Positions 11,732-23,161 of a DNA stretch of 64,000 nt are shown here, piece by piece. The translations under genes were made by a program, and so were the position numbers. Each line of letters opens with the position of its first letter. The first letter of the stretch is position 1. Below the pieces are notes generated by a model. It did no database searches. It was given only the letters and a program-made list of their open reading frames with translations, and was not told where the DNA came from. The DNA is from Podospora pseudocomata (taxonomy: Eukaryota; Ascomycota; Sordariomycetes; Sordariales; Podosporaceae), in contig NW_026946366.1 of assembly GCF_035222375.1 (NCBI RefSeq), positions 248,001 through 312,000 of the forward strand. The letters run 5' to 3'.

Positions 11732-14292
11732 ATGGGCTCAACATCAACAAACATGGACGACCTAAAGGAAGCCCTCCAATCCATCTCCCAAACCCAAACC
11801 GCCCTCCTCACCGCCGTCCAATCCATCGCCGACCGAGTCAACACCCTCGAGAAGAAAGACACTTCCTCTTCTTCCCCGCCCTCCGCCCAAGCCCTCGACC
11901 GGTCCGCAACCCCCTTAAAAACAGGCTTCACTCAAACCCCAACCAGCGAACTCCCCGCCGAAGCAGGCACCCAAACTCCCACCGCCACCGCCCCTACCTC
12001 CCCGGTGGCCACCGCCTCGAAGCAATTCACCTCGCGTGTAATCCTCACAACCGTACGTTTCCCCCCCTTTCCCCCCTCTAACCACCCCCCTTAACTAACA
12101 AGAAACCAAAAAAAGTACCCCCACCAAATCGGCATCTCCCCCCTCCCCCTCAACTGGGGCGCTCCCGACCCCCTGTCCCGAGGCCCAGTAACAGTCTCCC
12201 GCTCCCCCTCCACCATCGGCCGCCGAAACGCAATCGGCGCCCACGGAGGCTCCTACTCCATCTACTACGCCCTCGCCCTCGCCTCAGGCGAGCTCCCCCA
12301 CAACCACAAGCCCGATTACACCAACACCGAACCCGCCGTGTCCATCGGACCGTTCCCCCAGTGGGGCGACAAGAAGAAGATTGTGGCTATGGATCCGTGG
12401 GGGCATTTAGTGCCCTGGACGCACAAGGAGTTGATGGAAAGGGAAGGTGTTGACCTGCGGCCTACGATTGCGGTTACAAAGGCGCATATGACGCTTCCGG
12501 AGCTGGAGGAGAGCGTAAGGAGTGGGAGGTTGAGGCCGGATGGCAAGGTTTGTTTGAATGGACGGGGGGAGTTGGCTGTGACCAAGTTTGCGGTGGAGCC
12601 GGTTTGGTACTTGCCGGGCGTTGCGGAGAGGTTTGGGATTGAGGAGGGGGTGTTGAGGAGGAGTTTGTTTGAGGAGACGGGGGGGATGTATCCTGAGGTA
12701 TGTGAAAGGAGGGGAGTAAAAAGGGGCGAGAAAGGCTGACAGAAGGGGGGGTGGGGTTGGGAAGTTGATCACTAGGTCGGATATCAAGGTGTTTTTGCCG
12801 CCTATTGGTGAGTTTTGCTCCAACGGAGAGAGATGGTGGGACAAGTACTGACAGGTGACGGTTGCTGGTTTACAGGTGGCTTGACAGTGTATGTCTTTGG
12901 CGACCCGGCGAATATGTCTGACCCGTCCAAGAGGTTGGCTTTGCGGATCCATGACGAGGTATGACAACCACAAAACAACCCAACCCACCCGGCTATCCAC
13001 GGCCGGTCATCAATTGTTGTTGTTGTTGTTGTTGTTGTCATTATGATATTTGTTATTGCCGTGCTGACACCCTGTCCCCCTCATCTCACAGTGCAATGGC
13101 AGCGACGTCTTCGGCTCCGACATTTGCACCTGCAGGCCCTACCTGATCTTTGGCATCGAGGAAGCCGTCAAGGAGGCACAGAATGGTGGCAGTGGTGTGG
13201 TGATTTACTTTCGCAAGGAGGGCAGAGCGCTGGGTGAGGTTACAAAGGTATGTCATGTTGCAAAAAAAAAAAAAAAAAAAAAGACTGCATTTTTTCTCTC
13301 CGATGTCGTTTTGTTTTGTTACCGTTCAACAAGAAAGGGGGGTTTTAAAGCTGACATGGAACGGAAATGTAGTACCGTAAGTTTTGCATCTTTCCCAGTG
13401 GAATCCTGCTTTGGTGGTGTACCGGTTGCCTCCTTTTCTCGGAGAGAAGATCCTATTTGTGTCAGTGAGAGAGTGTATTGGTCTAACCTGATCTGCAAAT
13501 GCCGGTAGTGGTATACAACGCGCGCAAACGCGGGGAGGATCGGGCATCGGATTACTTCAAGAGGACGGAGAACATTGCTGGTGTGAAGGACATGCGGTTC
13601 CAGGCGTTGATGCCGGATATTCTGCACTGGCTTGGGATCACCAAGATTGACAGGATGCTCAGCATGAGCAAGTGAGTCTCCCTTTCCCCCCTTTTCCCTC
13701 ACGTTTGCGGAGATCCTGGGGAAGAATGGAAGGTTGATATGAATTCTTTTCGATTTGCAGCATGAAACACGATGCGATTGTTGGTCAAGGGTGAGTTTTA
13801 CAGAGTTCTTTTTCTTTTTCTCTCTCTTTCCATGGGATTCACTTGGACACAAAGAATGTCTGAGGTTATCGGAAAAAACGGACACTCCGGGAATCTGGTG
13901 ACTGGTTGCTAATCGTGAGATCGTGATCTTGTGTATTTTAGTATACCTATTCATGAACGGGTTGAGCTTCCTGAAGAGTTGATCCCGGCCGATTCGAGGG
14001 TTGAGATTGATGCGAAGATTACTGCTGGTATGAGACATTCCCTATCATCATCTGGTGTTGCTGTGGGACAGTAACGTAGTGTTGTGTGTGTGTGTGTGTG
14101 TGTGTGGCCCGGCAGAAAGCTAACTTGCTGGTTAGGATATTTCACGACAGGTCACCGAATGACTGATGACGAGCTAAAGGCTGTTCAAGGCCGGATATGG
14201 GAAGAGTAAGTCGCGAATGATGACATTCCCCGGGCCGTTTGTCGCTGTGAGAGGTGTGGCTGACACAAAGATACAACAGTATTGACCACTAG
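11732..14292 (+). CDS. URC1: URC1-type GTP cyclohydrolase II homologue (uracil catabolism)
   Basis: Eleven exons: 11732-12052, 12116-12697, 12765-12807, 12876-12958, 13092-13247, 13373-13376, 13509-13671, 13761-13790, 13942-14027, 14136-14205 and 14280-14292 (516 aa). The N-terminal ~105 residues are Thr/Pro-rich. Residues ~110-300 match the GTP_CH_N-type extension (IGRRNAIGAHGGSYSIYYAL). The GTP cyclohydrolase II fold follows, with the zinc ligands of the CNGSDVFGSDICTC motif. The usual EGRGIGL loop reads EGRALGE, and the Asp/Arg pair appears as KDMRF. This extended, diverged form is the one described as URC1 in Lachancea uracil degradation, rather than the riboflavin enzyme RIB1. Exon 6 is only 4 nt and is needed to keep frame (KYLVYNARKRG). 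The last acceptor was chosen to end WEDIDH. Confidence 0.85.
13015..13038. repeat. (TTG)n microsatellite in URC1 intron 4
   Basis: TTG triplet run inside an intron; no effect on the reading frame. Confidence 0.85.
14084..14106. repeat. (TG)n microsatellite in URC1 intron 9
   Basis: TG run within the intron between exons 9 and 10; sits upstream of the used TTAG acceptor. Confidence 0.85.
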
Positions 14293-17200
14293 AAGAAGAA
14301 GAGCAATGCGGTGCGCCCGCCTCTTCTTGGTTTGGGAAGGAAGCTTGGGGGAGATGTTCCAATGGTCGGGAGAGGTGGTTGTCAGACAGAAAAGAGCCTT
14401 TTGGGAAAGATCACGCTAGACCATGTACCTCGATTTTTACTTGAGGTTGCGGGGAGATGGAATATGAGTAATGTGATTTGTTGAACCAATACCATTTGAG
14501 TCTTGAGGCACGAGGACTTGGGTTTTAGTGTTTTTATCCAAAAGAGAGAGCCGTTTGTGCTCAAGTTAGGCTGCTTCTCGGTCTGATGTTTGTTTATTAG
14601 TAGTGCGTAAAATATCGCAACATTATCCTCCAACCAGAAAAATCACGCTGTTATTTAGATAACGCCCCCACGAGGAGGAAATTAGGAAGAGCAAATAGGA
14701 AGATGGGGTGAAGAAAAGAAAAGATGTCAAAATTTTTGGACTGTCACGCGGACGGTGGTGAGGCCTGTACGACGAATGAGTTTGGTGATCTACATGCCTA
14801 CACCCATAGGAGAGGGAAAAGGGCGCGACAATGGGATGTCACGTCACCGAGCATGAACAAGCATCCGATTTCTCAGCTTGTTGTTGATGTTGTTGTTGTT
14901 GTTGTTGTTGTAAGCTGTTGGTGTCTGGAATCTTGATGATTTGCGAGGAACACAGATTCGGATCTTGCTCTTGTGTGTGTATGTGCGTGTGTGTGCGTGT
15001 GTACACAGTATGTACACAAAGTATTACTGCTACTACTACAACAGAATAGACATGGGTATTCTTCCAAGACTTTTAGTCTATGCGTTGCTCATCCGCAATG
15101 CCCGTTTGGTACCTGGACTAGAGTTTTCCGTTCCGGCAGCGGGGAGAGGCACGTAACCGTGCCGAAGTGCGGTCAGGGGGGGATGGGAAGGAACCGGATT
15201 CTTGGTTCACCTTATTTTCCTTGCTTTGGACCATGTTCGTTTTCTGTCATCCGGCTCGGTTACGGGATGTGTTGCGTGTTGGTTTCTGTATCACCCCTGT
15301 CTAGTTATACATCATCATGATTGCCATGATACAATTTTTCCCCCGGGAGTTTTTGTAGGCTGATGGTGACACGATGACTGCACACCGGTCCGGGGTTTGG
15401 AGTTAATGGGGATAAGCCAAGGACAGCTGGCAGGCAGGATGAGGAAGCAGAGCCCGTGAAATGTTGTTTGTCTGGTGACTCTCTTGCGGCGCAGCAAGGG
15501 ATTCTTTTCCTTCTTCCCCGGGGATCCAATTGCCAATGACGAAAGATGAGAGGCGTAGAATTGGGCTTGGTTATTGGACTGATTATGGGCTGTTCGGCTG
15601 TTGGAGGTCATCTTGGATTGGACCATGTCATCGGCCCTCGACCCCTTGTCAAACATTATTGGCTTATGGCAAAGACATAAACCCCCAAGAAGGGGAAAAT
15701 CGCGCAGTTGTCCTTGTTGGGGGTTTTGGTGCTGAATGTCTTGCTCTTTTCTCATCCCATGGGGGACGGAGTAGGGGGTGCAGATATGGTCTTCTTCTAG
15801 TGTTGGTGTTTGATGCGGGAAAGACAGGGCTTCCCCACGTCTTTGCTGCACCGCACCGCCGTCGGGTCGCCGGTCCCCTGTGCAAAGTCAACGTGGGAGA
15901 GGCCAGAAATGCCGTGCGATGCGGGCGGGTAACGTACCTTGGAAGAATCAATTCGCAAATCAATGATATCAAATCCGGACTTGTTGTCCGAGATGCCCGC
16001 GGTGCTGTGTGCTGTGTGTTGTGTGCTGCAGGAGGCTGTCCAGATGACCATCAGCACAAAGAGCGAGATTCCAGGTTGCCCGTTTGCAATTCCCTATCTC
16101 TCTCGCCAGTTGCGGTCGATTGTGTGGCACTCTACAGCCAAAATGTGCGGTTGCGTTGCAGCACCGGTAAGGGCGATTGGAGGGGCAACTACTATACGAA
16201 CAGGAAGGCGATTGTAACGATTGAGAGAGATCTCGACTGTCACGAGAGCACCAGTGAGAAGGACAGACTGCTAGCTGCCTACCGGTCTGGTTTGGGCTTG
16301 CAGATGGTGGTAGTGTGGTGTGGGGTCATGGTGATGGTGGACTGACTACTGGATGACTGACTCCTTGGTGTTGTTGCTCAAATGTGTGTATCAAAGTTGA
16401 TGCTGACAGGTGTAGCTCCAACTCGGCGCCTTTCACTGAAGCATCAACGGAACGGCGTCCGGCCATCTTAAGACACTGGCTGTACTACCGTGACCATGTC
16501 TCTGTAGCTATTTTGCTCTGTTGCCATGTTGCTCTGTTTGCCGAGTAAATCTCCTTCCATCTCGATGATCGCTCTGAAGGTGTGTTCGTATACCCTTGAG
16601 TGCCTCGTGCTCGTCGTGCCTGGGCGTCCGGTGTCTAGGCTGGAATCGGCTCCAACAAAAAGTCTCTGATGGCTCGGCTTTGTTATTCTGGGTCGCTGGA
16701 GCTGGCATCACCAATGGCCGTCAAACACCATGCAGCACCTGCAGAGTGCAGCTTCAGCGTTGTTGAAGTGTCACGACTTGAGTGGCTATCGGTGCTTTCC
16801 GCACCCCACCTTGGTCTTGTTCTGGGAGCCTGACGGGGGGTCGACGGGGGTGCCATGGGGTGCCATTCGACAGGCTTGGCATCTTGGAGCACTCTATCCA
16901 GACGCACCGGTCTGCAGGCTATAACCGCACTTGGTTCGTGATGTTGAGTCGGAGGATGGTAGGATGCCCAATTGTGCGTGCTTGTTATCTGTCCAATGTC
17001 TGTCTGGCAACGGCCCGCGCCCGTCAGATATTGACTCTCTCTAGAGGTAGAGTGTGGGTTGCGTCGGGGGGTGAGCTGTCTACAGTTGCGGGTTGCAGTC
17101 TGGCAGTTCTGCAGTTATTGCACACACGCCGAAGGCCGGGAGTCCGAACGGGTAGTGAGTGTGAGTGAATCTGATCAATGTTGACTGGTGGGACGGATGG

Positions 17201-17719
17201 GTAATGGGTGGGTGGTCAACCCATCGATGGCCTGGGCCAGCCATCCGCGAAACCAAGCCCAGCCAGGCACCGTCACACTCCGCGCTTCGCCTTGGTGCCT
17301 TGGTCGAACTCGACTAAGCCAACCCGTAACCCGCCCCTCCTTGCCATGCCAACCTGTCCCAAGTCACCCATGGACTGACAAGTGGCAATGTAGCCCGAAA
17401 GTGCCGTCATTGAAACCTGGAGACATTTTGCGGCATTGAGCGGATCGCATTTCAGCCCAAGTGGGCGGCTCCCATAAACTCTTCTGGAGCACTGGAGCAC
17501 CTCCACTCCCACGATAATAATAGGCCCCCCTTCCCAACCTTTTCCTCCACTTTCCAACTTTTGGTTCTCAGCCTCAGCTAAATATCAATGTGAACCTCCA
17601 CCCTCGACTCGACCTTTAACAACTCCAAAGTCAAGTCAAGCCAAGCCAAAGGATCAACAACCAACACCGAAGATCAAGCATCAAGATCAACATCGACATC
17701 AACACCCACCTTAGTCATC
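14293..17719. other. 3.4-kb gene-poor region
   Basis: No exon with family resemblance was found on either strand. The longest ORF (15530-16345, plus) is Cys-rich with no ordered motif and overlaps long ORFs on the other strand, which argues against coding. A (TTG)n tract lies at about 14879-14911. The last 200 bp form a purine/CAA-rich leader in front of the small gene at 17720. A long UTR, a non-coding RNA or a large promoter are all possible. Confidence 0.5.
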
Positions 17720-18190
17720 ATGATGGCCTCACTCACACTCACACCCGACTCTCGCATGCAGCGAAGAGATTCATCAGACCGAAGCGCCAGCAAGAGAAGA
17801 CCAAGACTGCTCCGCGCCACTGCTACCGAACCCTCCATCACCACCTCCAATGCCAGCCGAAATGCCCTCTGCAGCCAGTCAAACCGAGCGACCGACCTCC
17901 TGACCCGTGCCTTCGTTTCTGGCTCTCCTCCGGGATCTTCTTCACCAATCTCTGTCCGGCCATCCATGTTCGACAGTGTCGACCGTCAGCAACAGCTATC
18001 CGTCTCGCCTGTCAGTCAGCCCGACTCGTATGATGAGCGTCCTTGTATGTCTTGCCATCTTTCACTTGTGTCCCGGACTATATGCTGACTTTGAAACCCA
18101 GTCTCGGGACGGTACTTCAGCTTCCCCAGCTTCGATGACTATGAGGGTAGCCAGCAAGACGACAAGGAGTCCGAGATCAAGTCCCCTTGA
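17720..18190 (+). CDS. Small protein of unknown function
   Basis: Two exons: 17720-18044 and 18102-18190 (137 aa; second ATG one codon later). The intron has GTATGT and CAG, and joins DERP to FSGRYFSFPSF in frame. The protein is Ser/Arg-rich: a basic N-terminal part (ASKRRPRLLRA), a Ser/Pro-rich middle, and a C-terminal FSGRYFSFPSFDDYE segment that looks like a short linear motif before an acidic end. No domain was recognised and no membrane segment is present. Splice-frame agreement and the CAA-rich leader upstream support a real gene. It is isolated between two sparse regions. Confidence 0.6.
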
Positions 18191-19469
18191 GAGGTCGCCC
18201 TGATCTCTTTTGGAGGGCAGTTCCGCTGAATGCTGCCACGCATCTGGCTACCATGCCTTCGGAGCGGAACTTCGCCAGGAGAAACCGGAACCCCCAAACC
18301 AACCCATCATCGAAACGCCCACGCCCTACTCCCCCTCGGACTGAGAAGCACCTGCAGCCATGACTGTTTATTTTGTGTATTCCCCGAGCCAGTCCCCCCC
18401 TCTCACACGCCTCAGATTGAGGCACTCCCGACGACGGGATGGAGAGGAAGTTTCCACTGGAGGATCGACGGCGCAGAGAGCATTTTGTACGATACAACAC
18501 TCATTTTGATGACGTGGATCACGATATGATCCCCAAACGAAAGGTCGACAGCGTCCCACAGATGGGATGCACGTCTCAAACGGTCGGAGTCATTCACCCC
18601 GCCAACAAAGACGTTGAAAAAGGAGGAAATAGGGTAACACACCCACCTACCTATGCGCACTCACCGCCCTTGTACCAAAACATTTTGTGTAGCTTTATGT
18701 CGTCATGACACGTCGGGTGACCCTGAGCCTATATGCTGCCAGGGTAAACGCACCCCGAGGAGGATGAATGGATGGATGGATGGATGGGGATTAATTGGAA
18801 GCGAAGGTGATCATTGGCCGGAAAAAAGGTCGATGGAATGAATTTACGTCGCTCTCTTCAAAACTTTTCGTTTTGCTGAATCTTTGGGGGGCTGTCACTG
18901 AGATCTTGATTTCGAGGGGGACAAGCGGGAGAATGATCAAAAATAATCTAGTCATAAGACACAAAAAAAAAAATTATTCAAGAAACTATCACAATAGCCA
19001 GTGCTCCCCTTTGACTAGTGTGATGTGAGACCGAAAAGTGTGGTGTTATGGGCATAGTGCAACACCGATAGTTGTGGCTTCAAGGGAAATAGTACGCGAG
19101 AGCATGTTTGAGGCTGTGGTAACCAAAGGCAAAGGTGATGGGGAGGGGTTGGAGCTGGGAGTCAGTGGTGCTTATCTTATCGCCCAGCACTCACCTTATC
19201 GATAGCAGAGCAGCAAGCCAAAAGTGAATGGCAGGAGCAGGCAAAAACGCACGGCCCTCCGAGCCCTAAGGTCCGTGCAGCCAATCATGCCCCGCAATGA
19301 GTGCCCCACAGGTCTAGTTTTTCCGCTGATGGGAGGTGCGCTGCAGCCCACACAACGAATTTCAATTTTGATTCCGAAGCAGAGAAACCCAAACTCGTGT
19401 CCTCGATTGCACGGTCTCCATCACTAACCAAGCAGCACTTCCCGTCACCGAAGACATTGCTGCGTCAAG
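18191..19469. other. Intergenic region before the eS1 gene
   Basis: 1.3 kb containing an (ATGG)n tract at 18767-18787, and GATA-type CTTATC repeats at about 19170-19205 roughly 270-300 bp before the ribosomal protein start. No coding exon recognised. Confidence 0.55.
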
Positions 19470-20576
19470 ATGGCTGTTGGCAAGTACGTTGAACCCCTCG
19501 AAAACCGATTTTCTCTGCGATACCCACGATTTTCCTCGACTTCGCGATACAATTCGGCCGCCTGGTGGTGGATTCTGGACTTGATGATGGCTGACCATCG
19601 TCCACAGGAACAAGAGACTGTCCAAGGGCAAGAAGGGCCTTAAGAAGAAGGCCCAGGACCCCTTCGCCCGCAAGGACTGGTACGGCATCAAGGTACGTCG
19701 CGACATAATCGAGTTTCGGTCGAGGCAGCGAGGCTAACAAATAATCAAATCACAGGCCCCCGCGCCTTTCGCCATCAGAGAGTAAGCTTTGAAATCCCGA
19801 ACACCACAGATCGCCGCGAGACGAGCAGGCAGGAACCCGAGCAGCGATTCTAACAAGCGATTTCAGCGTCGGCAAGACCCTCGTCAACAGAACCACTGGT
19901 CTCAAGAATGCCAACGATGCTCTGAAGGGCCGCATCGTCGAGGTTTCTCTGGCCGATCTCCAGAAGGATGAGGACCACGCTTTCCGCAAGGTCAAGCTCC
20001 GCGTCGATGAGGTCCAGGGCAAGAACTGCCTCACCAACTTCCACGGCCTTGACTTCACCTCCGACAAGCTCCGCTCGCTCGTCCGCAAGTGGCAGACTCT
20101 GATCGAGGCCAACGTCACCGTCCAGACCACCGACCACTACCTCCTCCGCCTCTTCGCCATCGCTTTCACCAAGCGCCGCCCCAACCAGATCAAGAAGACC
20201 ACCTATGCCGCTTCTTCCCAAATCCGTGCCATCCGCAAGAAGATGACCGAGATCATCCAGCGCGAGGCTTCCAGCTGCACCCTCCAGCAGCTCACCTCGA
20301 AGCTTATCCCCGAGGTTATCGGCCGCGAGATCGAGAAGGCCACCCAGGGCATCTACCCTCTCCAGAACGTATGTGGAATTTTGAGCGACGGGGAACAGAA
20401 GCACGGCGGGGTAGCTAACATGTCACTTTCAGGTCCACATCCGCAAGGTCAAGCTCCTCAAGGCTCCCAAGTTCGACCTCGGTGCCCTCATGGCTCTTCA
20501 CGGCGAGTCCAGCACCGATGATGCTGGCCAGAAGGTTGAGCGCGAGTTCAAGGAGACGGTCCTTGAGTCCGTATAA
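19470..20576 (+). CDS. RPS1: 40S ribosomal protein eS1 (S3Ae/Rps1)
   Basis: Five exons: 19470-19483, 19608-19692, 19756-19781, 19867-20368 and 20433-20576 (256 aa). The first coding exon is only 14 nt (MAVG plus two bases), common for fungal ribosomal protein genes. The protein starts [20 protein letters not shown] and contains [17 protein letters not shown] and the long conserved core [22 protein letters not shown], quoted as [15 protein letters not shown] then IKKTTYA. These are diagnostic of eS1, a small-subunit protein near the mRNA exit site. Codon use is strongly biased to C-ending codons, as expected for high expression. The usual family length is 255-257 aa. Confidence 0.96.
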
Positions 20577-21713
20577 AGGGTTGGTTGTTTTTGGGAACGC
20601 AAAGGGCAGGGTTTTCATCAGCAATACCTCTGGGGCACTGGGATTGCTTTCGTTGCATTTGGCGCGTATTATGGAACAGTAGTCAAGGGTAACGAATGTT
20701 GGTCCCATACGACGGACCGAGCGGGAATCAAAAGGATCATAAATGACTGTGACACGACCAAACAAAGCATTTCCCCCAGAGATGGCACCCCCCCCGATGT
20801 GAGGTTGTCAGTATGGACTGCCTAGGGAGAATGGCCTGTGAAATTGGCCCGTCTCGGTGACAAGGCAATTCGAGGGGGACGTGGCAGAAGTGGTAGTGCG
20901 CCCAGATACCGTATCAGCGAACATGAGTTTGAGGTGTGCTCCTAGGACCGTTTCCTGACATTTTCCCCCAAACGACGCCGTCTTTTTGTTCCTGGAGTAA
21001 ATCGTATGAAGTAGTCCTATTGTGTTGAAATTGGAGCGCGTGACAGGGCAGCCCAGCTTGACAGCTTGTTTCATAACGTCATCACGGGTGCTGTCCAAGC
21101 CCGCCAGCTACTTTATTAGTGGCCAACAGCAGGCGGGGACTACTAAAGTTCACTGGCCGCCTCACTACCAGTTGGGCAACAAGACATATTCTTCCAGATA
21201 TCACTTTTCTTGTGTTTCCGTCTGTGTTGCTGCCTTGCTTATTACCTACCTATCCGAGCCGCATCCTCTTTTTTTTGGTCTTTTTGAGGCGAGCGCCGGG
21301 GACATTCCACATTCCAATCAGTTTTTAAGCCGCTGCTGAAAGATAAGACAAGAAAGAAGAACAACTCAGAAGGGAGGGTGTCGTCGTCATCATTGAGCAG
21401 CACCACCCAGTCTTTGTGTTTTGGACCGAGGCAAAACCCGATCGATTCTGTCAACCCGCCCAAAACCTTAAACTCGCATCATTCGAGACACAACTACCTT
21501 TCTTATCTTTTACGCACCTACCTACCTACCTTACTTGCACTATTCCTACCGGACTTTTATTGTTGTTGTTTGTTGTTGCTGTGGTTTTTTTTTTTTCTGG
21601 CTGGCGGGAAAAGCATAAACAGCGGCGGATAGTTTGGGTTGGGTTGGTTGATATATCTCTTGTTTGGCAGCTACTGCAAGGGAAGAACTTGGGGATTTAA
21701 CTGAAAGGAAAAG
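20577..21713. other. Intergenic region eS1 to Rab18-like gene
   Basis: 1.1 kb with eS1 3' UTR and the pyrimidine-rich promoter/leader of the next gene. No coding exon recognised. Confidence 0.55.
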
Positions 21714-22777
21714 ATGGCTTCGGATGATACCCTCCCGACGCTCAAGGTGTTGCTTATTGGGCCGTCGGGGGCGGGGAAGAGTGCTTGTGAGTTTTTTTTT
21801 TTCTTCTTCATGTTTATGTTGTGAGAGTTGTTGTCACATGTTTTTATTCTGTTCTGGTGGTGAGGTGGTCACCGTATATGACCGGTCGGTGGCCTCAACG
21901 GGTCGTGATCAACCCCTGGCTTCGCATGATATGGCCTGGGATGTTTCTTCATGGCTTGGAGGTGATGATCCCTTCATCACCCCCTCATTTTCACAACACT
22001 CACAACTACCACCTCACAGCTTGATCTCACTAACACTCACTCACCCATTCTTACTCAGTACTAACCCGCTACTGCGACGATGAATTCGACCCCGAAACCT
22101 CGGCCGCAACGATAGGGATTGATTTCAAGGTACTCCCTTCCCCCCTTTTCCTCCTTACCCGTCACTGACAACCCCTCCCCTCCCCCTAGATCAAAGTCCT
22201 CAACGTCCGCGGCAAACCCTACCGTCTCACCCTCTTCGACACCGCAGGCCAGGAACGGTTCCGCACCCTCTCCACCTCGTTCTACCGCGGCGCGCACGGG
22301 GTGTTGCTCGTGTACGACATCTCGACGCGGGCGAGCTTTTTGAGCATGGAGAGGTGGTTCAACGAGGCGGAGGCGAACACGGTGGAGGGGGTTGCGCTTT
22401 ATCTGGTAAGCCCCCCCGCCCCCTTACATCACATCACATGTACCTTGAACTTTTCCACCGCTATGCTGTGGCTAACATAAGAATAGGTCGGGGCAAAGTT
22501 GGACAAGGCCGACGCAAGGGAGGTCACCACGGAGGAGGGGCAGGCGCTCGCCGAGGCGCACGGGGCAAAGTTTTGCGAGGCGAGCGCAAAGACTAGGGAG
22601 AATGTGAGGTTGGCGTTTGTGGATATTGTGGATAGGATTGTGCAGACTCCGGGGTTGATACAGAATGCTAGACTGGGAAGGGCGGCGGGGGCGGTGGCGT
22701 TGGGGAATGGTGGGAGTAGTGGGAGTGGTGGTGGTGATGGGTATGGGGCTTATTTGCCGGGGGGTTGTTCTTGTTGA
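21714..22777 (+). CDS. Rab18-like small GTPase
   Basis: Four exons: 21714-21786, 22059-22129, 22190-22405 and 22487-22777 (about 216 aa). Motifs in order: P-loop GPSGAGKSALL; switch I with ATIGIDFK; switch II DTAGQERFRTLSTSFYRGA; and EASAKT (G5). The segment DIVDRIVQTPGL matches Rab18 more closely than other Rabs. The C-terminus GGCSC is a CXC double-prenylation signal, so the protein should be membrane-attached. Rab18 proteins act at lipid droplets and the ER. The G4 motif, normally NKxD, reads AKLD because exon 4 begins GTC GGG GCA AAG. Everything else in the fold looks intact. The first intron (272 nt) is unusually long for this window. Confidence 0.88.
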
Positions 22778-23161
22778 GCAAGGGGATTAGAGGGGAAAAG
22801 GGCGTTGATCATGAAGAGGTTTGGAGTTTGAGGGTTGGTTCGGTAAATTAGAAGAGAGCGAGGCATGGCGATGGATGGATGGGTGGTGAGGGGAGTTGGG
22901 ATACACTTCAGACTATTGAGACAGCACAGAGAGTTTTGATACCCCCAGGCTTTTTTGGATTATGGATGGAAGTACATTGTACACCTTTTCTTCTGCTTAT
23001 CAAGTGTCCTTGTGTTTAAGTACTTGTTGTGTTTGGTCTATAATTTCTGTTTATGTCTAAGTGGTGTGTGCTGTTGACGCATACCCCTCCCTCTCTTATG
23101 CAATATTGGCATTTGATGGACGATGGACAATAAATATACAAATCAACCTCTCTCCGGCCAT
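22778..23161. other. Convergent 3' region Rab18-like/IMO32
   Basis: Both 3' UTRs; no coding signal seen. Confidence 0.55.

Noticed and set aside
14206-14279. Possible intronic C/D snoRNA (ATGATGA and CTGA boxes in URC1 intron 10)
   Set aside because: Box spacing is only about 36 nt, there is no terminal stem, and the 74-nt intron is too short for a typical snoRNA.
15530-16345. 271-codon plus-strand ORF in the gene-poor region
   Set aside because: Cys-rich random-looking composition, no motif, overlapped by other ORFs on the opposite strand; no leader or splice evidence.
19850-20404. 184-codon ORF antisense to ribosomal protein eS1
   Set aside because: Shadow of the eS1 coding exon.
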